From contig JBJFGP010000201.1 of the NCBI GenBank assembly GCA_051892815.1, forward strand, positions 1 through 9,555: a stretch of 9,555 nucleotides of DNA, read 5' to 3'. Within the stretch, counting starts at the first letter, position 1. Every line of letters begins with the position of its first letter. The position numbers and the translations under genes are program-made. Positions 1-6,710 of this stretch are shown piece after piece. The notes beneath the pieces were generated by a model, which was not told the DNA's origin, did not search any database, and worked only from the letters and a program-made list of their open reading frames with translations. This DNA comes from JAXFQS01 sp051892815. Lineage in GTDB: Bacteria > Verrucomicrobiota > Kiritimatiellia > RFP12 > DVOR01.

Positions 1-944
1 TCTTGCATGTGGTAGTTGCAGGATGGGGAGACTTTGCAGATGTGGGGGCACTTCCGGGAGATGCGGTTGATGCGTTCGAGGTCGTAATCGAGTCCGGCTT
101 CGCGGGCGATGGCGAGGGTATGCAAAACGGTGTTGGAGCTGCCGCCCATGGCCATATCGAGGGCGAAGGCGTTGTCGATGGTCTCAAGGGTGATGAGGTC
201 GCGCGGGCGGGGTGCTCCGGCCTTGGCGATAGCTACTGCGCGGCGGGCGGCGGCACGCCAGAGTTCCTTGCGTCGCGGGTCTGTCGCGGGGATGGTGCCA
301 TTGCCTGTGAGGGCCAGGCCGATGCATTCGCAGAGGCAGTTCATGGAGTTTGCGGTGAACATGCCGGAGCAGGAGCCGCAGCCAGGGCAGGCGTGTTCCT
401 CGGTGTAGGCGAGTTCGGCTTCGGTGATGGCGCCGTTGTTGTAGCGGGCGACATCTTCGAAGACGGTGATGAGGTCGGTGGCCTTGCCGTCTTTGGACTT
501 GCCGGCGACCATGGGACCTCCTGAGGCGAAGATAGTGGGCAGGTTGGCCCGGAGCGCGCCGAGGATCATGCCGGGAACAATCTTGTCGCAGTTGGGGATG
601 CAAATGACCGCGTCGAAGGCGTGGGCTTTGAGCATGGTCTCGACGGAGTCGGCGATGAGTTCGCGGCTCGGGAGGGAGAGTTTCATTCCGGCGTGCCCCA
701 TGGCGATGCCGTCGCAGACGCCGATGGTGTTGAATTCAAAGGGCACACCGCCCGCGGCGATGATTTCCTCCCGGACGAGTCTGCCGACTTCCTGGAGGTG
801 GCAATGTCCGGGTATGATGCCGACATAGGAGTTGCAGACGGCGATGAAGGGCTTGTCGAAATCTTCGCGCTTGACGCCCGTCGCCATCAGCAGGCTGCGG
901 TGGGGGGCGCGTTCGAAACCTTTCTTGATCAAATCACTATTCAT
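1..944 (-). CDS. ilvD: dihydroxy-acid dehydratase, N-terminal part (runs off window)
   Basis: Catalyses dehydration of 2,3-dihydroxy-3-methylbutanoate and its isoleucine counterpart to 2-oxo acids, the third shared step of valine/isoleucine (and leucine) synthesis; cytoplasmic Fe-S enzyme. Translating the minus strand from the ATG at 944-942 gives 314 uninterrupted codons to the window edge. Family landmarks are in order: AVCNSYVGIIPGH (res 35-47), VCDGIAMGH (76-84), PNCDKIVPGM (117-126, with an Fe-S cysteine and the lysine of the active-site region) and CPGCGSCSGMFTANSM (186-201). Family members are about 550-620 residues, so the C-terminal 45% or so lies outside. The start is supported by a GAGAGGAA ribosome-binding site at 958-951, six bases upstream. 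It is divergent from the secreted hydrolase gene. No frameshift or missing motif is seen in the visible part. Confidence 0.97.
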   Translation of the reverse strand, partial: MNSDLIKKGFERAPHRSLLMATGVKREDFDKPFIAVCNSYVGIIPGHCHLQEVGRLVREEIIAAGGVPFEFNTIGVCDGIAMGHAGMKLSLPSRELIADSVETMLKAHAFDAVICIPNCDKIVPGMILGALRANLPTIFASGGPMVAGKSKDGKATDLITVFEDVARYNNGAITEAELAYTEEHACPGCGSCSGMFTANSMNCLCECIGLALTGNGTIPATDPRRKELWRAAARRAVAIAKAGAPRPRDLITLETIDNAFALDMAMGGSSNTVLHTLAIAREAGLDYDLERINRISRKCPHICKVSPSCNYHMQ

Positions 945-950
945 GGTGCT

Positions 951-958
951 TTCCTCTC
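951..958 (-). promoter_or_regulatory. ribosome-binding site of ilvD
   Basis: GAGAGGAA on the minus strand, with a six-base spacer to the ATG at 944-942. It is one of the clearest Shine-Dalgarno sequences in the window and fixes the ilvD start. Confidence 0.75.
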
Positions 959-965
959 GGGGGCG

Positions 966-1006
966 GCGGGCGGCAGGCGGCGTCGGAAACGGAAGGCTCC
1001 GCCCGC
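966..1006 (-). other. GC-rich hairpin in the predicted ilvD leader
   Basis: Read on the minus strand, GCGGGCGG (1006-999) can pair perfectly with CCGCCCGC (973-966), an 8-bp all-GC stem with a loop of about 25 bases. It lies between the predicted transcription start (near 1009) and the ribosome-binding site. It could slow initiation or stabilise the 5' end. The surrounding sequence is very GC-rich, so some pairing is expected by chance. No leader peptide rich in branched-chain codons is visible, so classical attenuation is not supported. Confidence 0.3.
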
Positions 1007-1015
1007 ATTGGTTGC

Positions 1016-1044
1016 ATTCTACCAAATCCCCCCGTGCTTGGCAA
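1016..1044 (-). promoter_or_regulatory. predicted sigma70-type promoter for ilvD
   Basis: On the minus strand the -35 box is TTGCCA (1044-1039, five of six consensus bases) and the -10 box is TAGAAT (1021-1016, five of six). The spacer is exactly 17 bases. Transcription would start near 1009 and give a leader of about 65 nt before ilvD. It is the best match on this strand in the intergenic region and is correctly placed for ilvD. Not experimentally shown. Confidence 0.6.
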
Positions 1045-1074
1045 GGCGGGACTGCAACACCTCCCGCGCGGCCA

Positions 1075-1113
1075 ACAGGTTGCAAGGTTTGCCCCCGCAA
1101 GGTGGCAACCTGT
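1075..1113. repeat. imperfect palindrome upstream of the ilvD promoter
   Basis: ACAGGTTGC (1075-1083) is matched by its perfect reverse complement GCAACCTGT (1105-1113). Inside it sits a smaller hairpin, TTGC (1089-1092) with GCAA (1097-1100) around four C residues. It lies about 30-70 bases upstream of the ilvD -35 box, so a protein-binding site is plausible. It could also be a dispersed intergenic palindrome, or form RNA structure if transcribed from further upstream. No T tract follows on either strand, so it is not an obvious terminator. Confidence 0.5.
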
Positions 1114-1268
1114 GTCTCCGGCTGGTTCGCACCTCTGAATGGGATTCCTGCCTATCCATTGGAAACGGAGGTTGGCACCTTTGGGCAGCCATCGCGACTG
1201 CGTGCAGCAAATGCTGACACTTCCCTAACCGAGGCGAACTAGACTAGACAGCGGTTGAACGATTGGGC

Positions 1269-1297
1269 TTGCGTCGCCCCCTCGCCCGTGCTACTAT
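1269..1297 (+). promoter_or_regulatory. weak candidate promoter for the secreted hydrolase gene
   Basis: An extended -10 element TGCTACTAT (1289-1297) is preceded at 17 bases by a poor -35 candidate TTGCGT (1269-1274). The sequence just upstream of the start codon is a short AT-rich island in GC-rich surroundings, as expected for a promoter. If used, transcription would begin almost at the ATG at 1305, giving a leaderless mRNA. This is consistent with the absence of a Shine-Dalgarno sequence there. Confidence 0.35.
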
Positions 1298-1304
1298 CAT
1301 TATT

Positions 1305-2237
1305 ATGAGAATAGTTCATCGCATCTGTCTGCTGCTGGCCGCACTCTCCGCCATCGGCGCAGCCGCCGCCCCCCTGCGCGTCGCGAGCTGGAACATCCGC
1401 GTGGCAGGGGCCGACCGCAACGACAACGCCTGGACGAACCGCCGCGAAGCCGTCTGCGCCCTCGTCCAACGCGAACAGTTCGACCTCCTCGGTCTGCAGG
1501 AAGTCGGGGGGCCCCAATGGCGCGACCTGCGCGAAGGGCTCAAGGAATACCGCTTCATCGGACGCGGGCGAGAGGCGAAGAACCTCGAAAGCGAAGGGGT
1601 CGCTATCGCCTATCGCCCCGATCGCCTCACCCTCGTGACTAACGGCGTCTTCTGGCTCTCAGAGGCCCCAGATCGTCCCGGCAGCCGCCTCCCCGAGGCA
1701 GGCTTCCCCCGCACCGCCGTCTGGGCGCGATTCCGCCTCGACAATAGCGGCGAAACCCTTCTCTTCGTCAACACCCATCTCGACCACGCAAAGGAGGAAA
1801 TCCGCCTCCGCCAACTCGAAATTCTCCTCGACCGCCTCCAAGCAATCGCATCAAAGAAAGAACCCATTCTCCTCGCAGGAGACTTCAACACCCACCGCCT
1901 CTCGCCCATCTTCCTCCCCCTTCGCAAGCGCTTCCGAGAGGCCCTTGCCGCCTCCCAAAGCCGCCCGTCCGGGCCTTGGCGCACCTACAACGCCTGGCAA
2001 TACATTCCCCCGCAGGACGAATTGACCCTCGACCTCGTCTCAGGCGACATCACACGCGCCGAAAAGATGTTCGGCGTGGCCGGAAAGTTCCGCCGAATCG
2101 ACCACCTCTGGGCAACCCCGAACATCCGAATCTTGACCTTCAAAACCCTCCCCGACGGGCGCGGAAAGCCCTACCGATACCCATCCGACCACTTTCCCAT
2201 CGCACTGGAAATAGAACTGGAAAAGGTACACCCGTGA
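1305..2237 (+). CDS. secreted endonuclease/exonuclease/phosphatase-family hydrolase
   Basis: 310 residues with an N-terminal signal peptide (positive MRIVHR, hydrophobic core to about residue 18, AAAA-P cleavage region near 22), so exported. The rest is an EEP-fold metal-dependent phosphoesterase (DNase I / exonuclease III / sphingomyelinase superfamily). It has VASWNIR with Asn30 (res 26-32), LLGLQEV with metal-binding Glu66, NTHLDH (156-161), GDFN (192-195), RIDHLWAT with Asp266/His267, and SDH with the catalytic His296. All catalytic positions of the superfamily appear intact. The substrate cannot be told from sequence: nucleic acid, phosphoinositide-like or other phosphodiesters. The ATG at 1305 was chosen because it directly precedes the signal peptide; an in-frame TTG at 1263 would add 14 residues before it. 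The stop overlaps the GTG start of the next gene, implying translational coupling. Confidence 0.93.
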   Translation: MRIVHRICLLLAALSAIGAAAAPLRVASWNIRVAGADRNDNAWTNRREAVCALVQREQFDLLGLQEVGGPQWRDLREGLKEYRFIGRGREAKNLESEGVAIAYRPDRLTLVTNGVFWLSEAPDRPGSRLPEAGFPRTAVWARFRLDNSGETLLFVNTHLDHAKEEIRLRQLEILLDRLQAIASKKEPILLAGDFNTHRLSPIFLPLRKRFREALAASQSRPSGPWRTYNAWQYIPPQDELTLDLVSGDITRAEKMFGVAGKFRRIDHLWATPNIRILTFKTLPDGRGKPYRYPSDHFPIALEIELEKVHP

Positions 2238-3790
2238 AAACATTCCTGCCAACCTTCCTCACCCTATCCGCCCTACCCCTGCTCGCAGCAGGCGAGTACC
2301 AAGCCACCCCGTCCGCAACACCGCCCTACCTTTGGAGCGACCTCTCAAACTGGCGCGTCGACGGCTTAGTCCCCGACGCCCTCCCAAGCAGCAGCAACAT
2401 CGTTTGGCTCGACTCCACCGAACTCACCCCCGAACACCCCTTCATCCTCGACGCAGCCGCCGGCGCACAGACCATCAGCGTACTTCGCCTGCGCCAAGCC
2501 ACCCTACGACTTGAGGCCGGTGCTAGCCTCAAAATGGCCAGCACCACGAACGCCTGCTTCCTCGGCGACAAGGCAGGACAGCACTCCATTCTCGAATTGG
2601 AAACGGACTCGGCGATAACTAACAGCGGAGCCGTTTATCTCGCCAATGGCGGCACCGCGGCTGTCACCAACCGGGGCGGTTCCTTCGTACTGACCCTCTC
2701 CGGCAAAAACTTGATTATGGGCAATTCCGCAGGCTCTCGCGGTACCTACACGCAGACATCCGGCGCCCTCTCGGTTGCCGCCGATTGCCTCCTGGGCGTG
2801 AACGGCGACGCGGAGGTCCAAATACTAGGCGGCACCGCCAAATGCAAGAACCTTTATCTCGGAACCCAAAGCGGCAACGGCACCCTTCTAACCCAGGTTC
2901 CCCTCTCCGTCTCGGGCACCATCAAGGTCGCCAATGGGCAACTGACCCTCGCCGGAGACGCCACCAATGACCTTGCAGGATTGCTCTTTTCCACTGGCAC
3001 TGTCCGCCTGCAAGGGGGTACCTTGCGGGCAACCTCCACGACCGTTCGCCCCAACCTTCAGGTCGCCACCAATGGTCTGTTGACCGGATATGGAAAGGTC
3101 ATCAACAAGACCACGGCTGACGCCTACGCCTCCTTTGCCTTGAGCGGAGGTCGTGTCGCGGCAGACGGCGGGGAACTCTCGCTCAATACCGTCATCGAGA
3201 TGGCCAACACCCTTGATTCCGAAACCGTTTCCGGCAGTGGCTGGTACGCCGTCAATGGCGGTTCCGTCCTGATGCCCTGCGTCTATCTGCCCAAAACCGA
3301 TGCCCTTTCCGATGTCTCGGTCGCGCTCGGCACCGACGCCGGGAAAGAGCATCCGGACCTGGTCGGTGCCTGCCGGATTGCCCTGCGCGGAAAGGCTTCC
3401 AACCGCGACGCCTACTTGCGCGGCGGGCTCCTCGCGCTCGACCATCCAGAGGCCCGTCTCGAAGCGCACCCGACTCCCGAAAAGGTCTTCCAAATTTGGC
3501 GGTTCGGGCTCTTCCTCAACCGCGACACCTTCACGCTCGACAAGTGCGCGACATTCACCGATGCCTCCATCGAGTTCTGCTTCGACGACTCCGCCGTCGG
3601 CCCATCCGACCGCCTCGTCCTGCATCGCCTCGAAGGCGGCAAATGGGTGCGCGTCGCGACCGTGTCAGCCGATTCTTCCGGCCGCATCGCCCTTTCCTCG
3701 CCCCAGCCCTCCTTGGACGGCGAACTCTACAACCTGGGCACCTACGCTCTTAGCACCTGCCAAGCGCCGACCCTCATTCTTGTCTACTGA
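2234..3790 (+). CDS. secreted beta-helix-like repeat protein of unknown function
   Basis: 518 residues from a GTG start overlapping the upstream stop codon (GTGA), with AAAAGG about seven bases before it. This start gives a clean signal peptide, MKTFLPTFLTLSALPLLAAG. The mature part is rich in Gly, Ser, Thr and Ala. It has irregular repeats of about 22-25 residues, for example LIMGNSAGSRGTYTQTSG (from 160), CLLGVNGDAEVQILGG (from 185) and LYLGTQSGNGTL (from 207). This is the pattern of autotransporter-associated beta-strand repeats and right-handed beta-helices. The last 100 or so residues look like a separate beta-rich domain. I see no autotransporter barrel, LPXTG, PEP-CTERM or lipobox, so the anchoring mode is unknown. 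The protein is probably periplasmic or on the cell surface. A polysaccharide-related or adhesive role is possible but unsupported. Confidence 0.85.
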   Translation: MKTFLPTFLTLSALPLLAAGEYQATPSATPPYLWSDLSNWRVDGLVPDALPSSSNIVWLDSTELTPEHPFILDAAAGAQTISVLRLRQATLRLEAGASLKMASTTNACFLGDKAGQHSILELETDSAITNSGAVYLANGGTAAVTNRGGSFVLTLSGKNLIMGNSAGSRGTYTQTSGALSVAADCLLGVNGDAEVQILGGTAKCKNLYLGTQSGNGTLLTQVPLSVSGTIKVANGQLTLAGDATNDLAGLLFSTGTVRLQGGTLRATSTTVRPNLQVATNGLLTGYGKVINKTTADAYASFALSGGRVAADGGELSLNTVIEMANTLDSETVSGSGWYAVNGGSVLMPCVYLPKTDALSDVSVALGTDAGKEHPDLVGACRIALRGKASNRDAYLRGGLLALDHPEARLEAHPTPEKVFQIWRFGLFLNRDTFTLDKCATFTDASIEFCFDDSAVGPSDRLVLHRLEGGKWVRVATVSADSSGRIALSSPQPSLDGELYNLGTYALSTCQAPTLILVY

Positions 3791-3810
3791 TTCCAGCCGA
3801 CGGTTGCTAA

Positions 3811-3831
3811 GGATGGGGCTCTGTCCTATCC
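3811..3831 (+). other. small hairpin after the beta-helix gene, possible weak terminator
   Basis: GGATGGGG (3811-3818) can pair with TCCTATCC (3824-3831) through eight pairs, two of them G-U, around a five-base loop. It lies 20 bases past the stop codon at the expected place for a terminator. However, no run of T follows, so it is not a standard intrinsic terminator and some read-through into the purine operon is likely. Confidence 0.3.
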
Positions 3832-3841
3832 ACCCGCCCAT

Positions 3842-3894
3842 ATAGGCTTGACACCCCCGGTCAAAACCGCTAAACTCCACCCCGTCAAGCCTAT
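3842..3894. repeat. perfect 11-bp inverted repeat flanking the purine-operon promoter
   Basis: ATAGGCTTGAC (3842-3852) and its exact reverse complement GTCAAGCCTAT (3884-3894) are separated by 31 bases. The left arm contains the first five bases of the -35 box. The right arm covers the predicted transcription start and the first two bases of the start codon. Arm centres are 42 bases apart, about four helical turns. It may be a two-site operator. In read-through RNA from the upstream gene, the arms could instead pair and hide the start codon. Confidence 0.7.
3848..3876 (+). promoter_or_regulatory. strong predicted sigma70-type promoter for the purine operon
   Basis: A perfect -35 box TTGACA (3848-3853) is followed after exactly 17 bases by TAAACT (3871-3876, four of six consensus bases). 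Transcription should begin around 3883, about ten bases before the ATG at 3893. The mRNA would have a very short leader with no Shine-Dalgarno sequence. It is the best promoter on the plus strand and would drive the whole 3893-9555 gene row. Confidence 0.7.
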
Positions 3895-5428
3895 GAGCCC
3901 CCAACGCCTTCTCATCCCTTTTATACTTGCCGCCGCACTGCTGGGCGCCCAAGAGCGCATTCATACCGTCACGGATGTTCCCAGTTACGGCGCCTTCATA
4001 CAGGGCATCGCCGAGTTTTGCCGCCCCGCCGATGCCATGAAGGCGTTCCAATACATCCACCGTGACTGCCAAAACCGCTTTCAACTGCCGACCTTTGACG
4101 GGGTTGCCCTCGACGCCCCCCTGCAAGCCGTCGCTACACTCTCCCCAAACGGCACGACCAACCAGGTTCTTTGGCTCAATTTCGACAACCTGTCTACCTT
4201 CAAACTCCAGACCGGCAAGCGATACGGCAAAGCCGACTTCAACAAGGCCTGGCTCTGCTGGAGCCAACCAAAAGAGCCAGAGTTGCCCCCCAACCTCGCC
4301 CTTGGCAACCTCCTAGGGCACGCCCTCCTCTCGACCCGCCCCATCGGCGCCGACCTTGCCGTTCCCCTTCGCGGCGCCCTTCCGCCCCTCGACTCTAACC
4401 GCAAAACCGTCCTCCGCCACCACCTCATTTCCCCCGAATCCCGCGCCTTCCTCGCCTCCTTCGGCTTCCTCCGTCCGCAAGACCTAGACACCATCAGAGC
4501 CTGCCGCTGCGAACTCGAAGCCTCCCCGCACCAGGCAACCTTCCGCATCGTCCTCTCCCCGACGCCCGGCACGCCCCTCGCCAACTGGATTCACACCGCG
4601 ACGCCCCCCACCAACTTCTGGCGACACATTCCCCGCGGCGTTCCCCTCGCCGCCATTCTTCCCACTCGCGAAACCAACGGCCTCTCCGAAGCCGCCTTCT
4701 ACTTGATGCCCGACGCCGCCAACCGCCGCTTCTCCTTCAAGAGTTTCCGCAAGACCGACTCCGCCGCGCACGCCACGCAACTCCTGGATACCTTCTCTAA
4801 AGGCGATACCAACCATTTTCTCACGCCGCTGACAACCCTCGGCTATCGCGTCGGCGCGCAAAAGCCCCTCACCATCGACGCCCGACCGGCTCGGCGCCTG
4901 CGCATCCAAAAAGAGAATGCGCTCGTCGATACCCTTCCCGCATTCGGACTTCCCGTCAGCCCGGTTAGACTCCTTCGCCAGACCGACACCCTCTATGCCA
5001 CAGCCCTCGGCGACACCCTCGTGCTCGCCTCCGGCAACCCCGAAAGCCTGATGACCGCTACCCGCGCCGCCACACTCCCCGGGCCCGACTTCCGCCGCCG
5101 TTTCTTGCGGTATATCCCCGAAAACACCGATATTCTCGCCGCCGGAATTCTCCAGCCAACCGCCCTCCTGCGCCATTGGATTACCTTCCTGCCGAACAGT
5201 TCCGTACTCCTTCAGAAACTCCCCGACGCCGGCGATGACCTCGCTTGGGCGTTGACCCGGGAAAATAAGGACACCCTCGTCCTCTCGATTTGGCTTCCCC
5301 AAACCGAAGCCTTTGCTCTTCAAGCCACATTCAACCGCGGCGTCGGCGTCCTGCAGGAAGTCCTTATGCAATACCTCTTTCAGGAAATGATGCAGAAAGC
5401 CTCGCCAGAACAAGAAAGTGAACAATAA
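3893..5428 (+). CDS. secreted protein of unknown function heading the purine operon (DUF3352-like architecture)
   Basis: 511 residues; I do not recognise a specific function. It begins with MSPQRLLIPFILAAALLGAQ, a signal peptide without a lipobox, so export to the periplasm or surface is expected. No later membrane segment is obvious. Two related segments, F242 WRHIPRGVPLAAILPT and F404 LRYIPENTDILAAGILQPT, suggest an internal duplication. The general plan (IP..., ALGDTLVLASGNPESL) resembles large exported DUF3352-type proteins of PVC bacteria and cyanobacteria, but that is from memory of the style, not a database match. The C-terminus is Gln/Met/Glu-rich and probably helical. The ATG at 3893 is preferred over an upstream in-frame TTG at 3848, because that TTG is the -35 box. 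It is three bases from purD, so co-transcription is very likely. Its link to purine synthesis is unexplained. Confidence 0.85.
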   Translation: MSPQRLLIPFILAAALLGAQERIHTVTDVPSYGAFIQGIAEFCRPADAMKAFQYIHRDCQNRFQLPTFDGVALDAPLQAVATLSPNGTTNQVLWLNFDNLSTFKLQTGKRYGKADFNKAWLCWSQPKEPELPPNLALGNLLGHALLSTRPIGADLAVPLRGALPPLDSNRKTVLRHHLISPESRAFLASFGFLRPQDLDTIRACRCELEASPHQATFRIVLSPTPGTPLANWIHTATPPTNFWRHIPRGVPLAAILPTRETNGLSEAAFYLMPDAANRRFSFKSFRKTDSAAHATQLLDTFSKGDTNHFLTPLTTLGYRVGAQKPLTIDARPARRLRIQKENALVDTLPAFGLPVSPVRLLRQTDTLYATALGDTLVLASGNPESLMTATRAATLPGPDFRRRFLRYIPENTDILAAGILQPTALLRHWITFLPNSSVLLQKLPDAGDDLAWALTRENKDTLVLSIWLPQTEAFALQATFNRGVGVLQEVLMQYLFQEMMQKASPEQESEQ

Positions 5429-5431
5429 ACC

Positions 5432-6706
5432 ATGAAAGTGCTCGTTATAGGAGGAGGCGGTCGCGAACACGCCCTCGTCTGGAAACTCTCCAAAGACTCC
5501 CGCCGCCCCGAAATCTACTGTGCCCCCGGCAACGCCGGTACCGCCCGTCTTGCCACTAATGTGCCCATCGCCGCCGAAGACATCAAAGGTCTGCTGGCCT
5601 GGGCAATCGAGCACAAGCCTGACTTGACCGTAGTTGGCCCCGAAGCCCCGCTCTGCGCAGGACTCGTCGACGCATTTACCGCTGAAGGTCTCCGGGCCTT
5701 TGGTCCGACCGCCGCTGCGGCGCGCCTAGAAGGCAGCAAGGTCTTCTCGAAGGAAGTGATGGCCGCGGCGGGCGTCCCTACAGCTCGGGCCGAAGTATTC
5801 ACCAATAGCCAAGATGCCATCCAGGCGCTCGAACGCTTCACTCTGCCTGTCGTCGTCAAAGCCGATGGGCTGGCCGCGGGGAAAGGCGTCATCATCGCCC
5901 AGACAACGGCAGAAGCCGAGGCCGCCATTCGTTCGATGCTCGATGAAGCGCTCTTTGGAAAGGCCGGCGCGGAAATCTTGATTGAGGAGTTCCTCGACGG
6001 CGAGGAAGCCTCCCTGCTGCTGATGACCGACGGGGAACATGTCGCCGTTCTCCCCGGCTCGCAGGACCACAAGCGCGTCTTCGATCGGGATGGAGGTCCC
6101 AATACGGGTGGTATGGGCGCCTACTCCCCCGCGCCAGTCGTCACCCCCATGGTCCGGAACTTTGCCGCCGAACAGATTGCAAAGCCCATGCTCGCTGAAT
6201 TGCGCAAACGGGGAATCGTCTATAAAGGCATCCTCTACGCCGGATTGATGATAGGCTCCCGGGGCCCTCAAGTGCTGGAATTCAATGTCCGGTTCGGCGA
6301 CCCCGAGACCCAAGTCGTTCTGCCCCGCATCAAGGGCGATATCATTCCTCTCTTCGAGGCGTGTATCGACGGTACGCTCAATCCCTCTGATGTCCGCTAC
6401 GAAGAGCGTCAGGCTGCAACGGTCGTGATGACTGCGCCCGGCTACCCCGGTCCCTACCCGAAAGGTCTGCCGATTGACGGGCTGGAAACCATCGACGACC
6501 CTGAAGTGGTGGTCTTCCATGCCGGCACGGCAATCAAGGATGGTCGAACCGTGACTTCGGGTGGACGCGTGCTTGCCGTCACGGGCATGGGTAGCGACCT
6601 GCGCGAGGCGGTCAATCGCGCCTATGCGGCCGTTTCCAAGATTCATTTCGAGGGGGCGCATTACCGCAAGGATATTGCGCACCGCGCCTTCAACCGGTTC
6701 AAATGA
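5432..6706 (+). CDS. purD: phosphoribosylamine-glycine ligase (GAR synthetase)
   Basis: ATP-dependent ligation of glycine to 5-phosphoribosylamine, the second step of de novo IMP synthesis; cytoplasmic. The 424 residues equal the normal family length. The N-terminal domain shows MKVLVIGGGGREHAL (res 1-15) and the PGNAGT loop. The ATP-grasp domain shows VVVKADGLAAGKGV, EEFLDGEEASL, QDHKRVFDRDGGPNTGGMG and AYSPAPVVT. Metal and ATP ligands appear in LEFNVRFGDPETQ. The C-terminal domain follows, ending KDIAHRAFNRFK. All signature motifs are intact. It starts three bases after the preceding stop with only a weak Shine-Dalgarno sequence, suggesting coupling to upstream translation. It is followed after ten bases by purE. 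Confidence 0.98.
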   Translation: MKVLVIGGGGREHALVWKLSKDSRRPEIYCAPGNAGTARLATNVPIAAEDIKGLLAWAIEHKPDLTVVGPEAPLCAGLVDAFTAEGLRAFGPTAAAARLEGSKVFSKEVMAAAGVPTARAEVFTNSQDAIQALERFTLPVVVKADGLAAGKGVIIAQTTAEAEAAIRSMLDEALFGKAGAEILIEEFLDGEEASLLLMTDGEHVAVLPGSQDHKRVFDRDGGPNTGGMGAYSPAPVVTPMVRNFAAEQIAKPMLAELRKRGIVYKGILYAGLMIGSRGPQVLEFNVRFGDPETQVVLPRIKGDIIPLFEACIDGTLNPSDVRYEERQAATVVMTAPGYPGPYPKGLPIDGLETIDDPEVVVFHAGTAIKDGRTVTSGGRVLAVTGMGSDLREAVNRAYAAVSKIHFEGAHYRKDIAHRAFNRFK

Positions 6707-6710
6707 GGAG
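6705..6710 (+). promoter_or_regulatory. ribosome-binding site of purE
   Basis: GAGGAG overlaps the purD stop codon and lies six bases before the ATG at 6717. It decides the purE start against in-frame start codons further upstream inside purD. Confidence 0.8.

Larger units (their letters stand above)
945..1304. other. divergent intergenic region, ilvD / secreted hydrolase
   Basis: A 360-base gene-free stretch. From left to right it holds the ilvD leader with its ribosome-binding site and GC hairpin, the ilvD promoter, several GTTGCA/TGCAAC half-sites, the 1075-1113 palindrome, and a weak candidate promoter immediately before the plus-strand hydrolase gene. A 9-bp direct repeat GGAAACGGA occurs at 985-993 and 1161-1169. 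Between about 1120 and 1260 I see no further structure that I can support. A short open frame on the minus strand (1210-1019) crosses the promoter and is not believed to be a gene. Confidence 0.7.

Noticed and set aside
3..524. 173-codon plus-strand open frame over ilvD
   Set aside because: Antisense to well-conserved ilvD motifs and composed of Gly/Ala/Val-rich sequence.
1019..1210. 63-codon minus-strand open frame upstream of ilvD
   Set aside because: It runs across the predicted ilvD -35 and -10 boxes and the palindrome, has no ribosome-binding site and no recognisable protein features; not an attenuator peptide because it lacks Ile/Val/Leu runs and ends before the -10 box.
1976..2233. 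In-frame ATG extension of the beta-helix gene to 1976
   Set aside because: It would overlap the catalytic end of the hydrolase gene with Arg/Pro-rich sequence and bury the signal peptide; GTG at 2234 fits better.
2888..3625. 245-codon minus-strand open frame opposite the beta-helix gene
   Set aside because: No signal peptide, motif or ribosome-binding site; the plus strand has a convincing exported protein.
3853..3883. Invertible promoter (phase switch) between the 11-bp inverted repeats
   Set aside because: Flipping would indeed destroy the promoter, but a 31-bp segment is too short for known site-specific inversion systems, no recombinase gene is nearby, and phase-varying purine synthesis would be odd. 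Long reads showing both orientations would revive it.
3848..3892. TTG start 45 bases upstream of the chosen ATG of the secreted unknown gene
   Set aside because: This TTG is part of the -35 box and would put a polar extension before the signal peptide.
4484..5614. 376-codon minus-strand open frame opposite the secreted unknown gene, extending into purD
   Set aside because: Gly/Glu/Val-rich low-quality translation that crosses two real genes; a mirror of third-position C bias.
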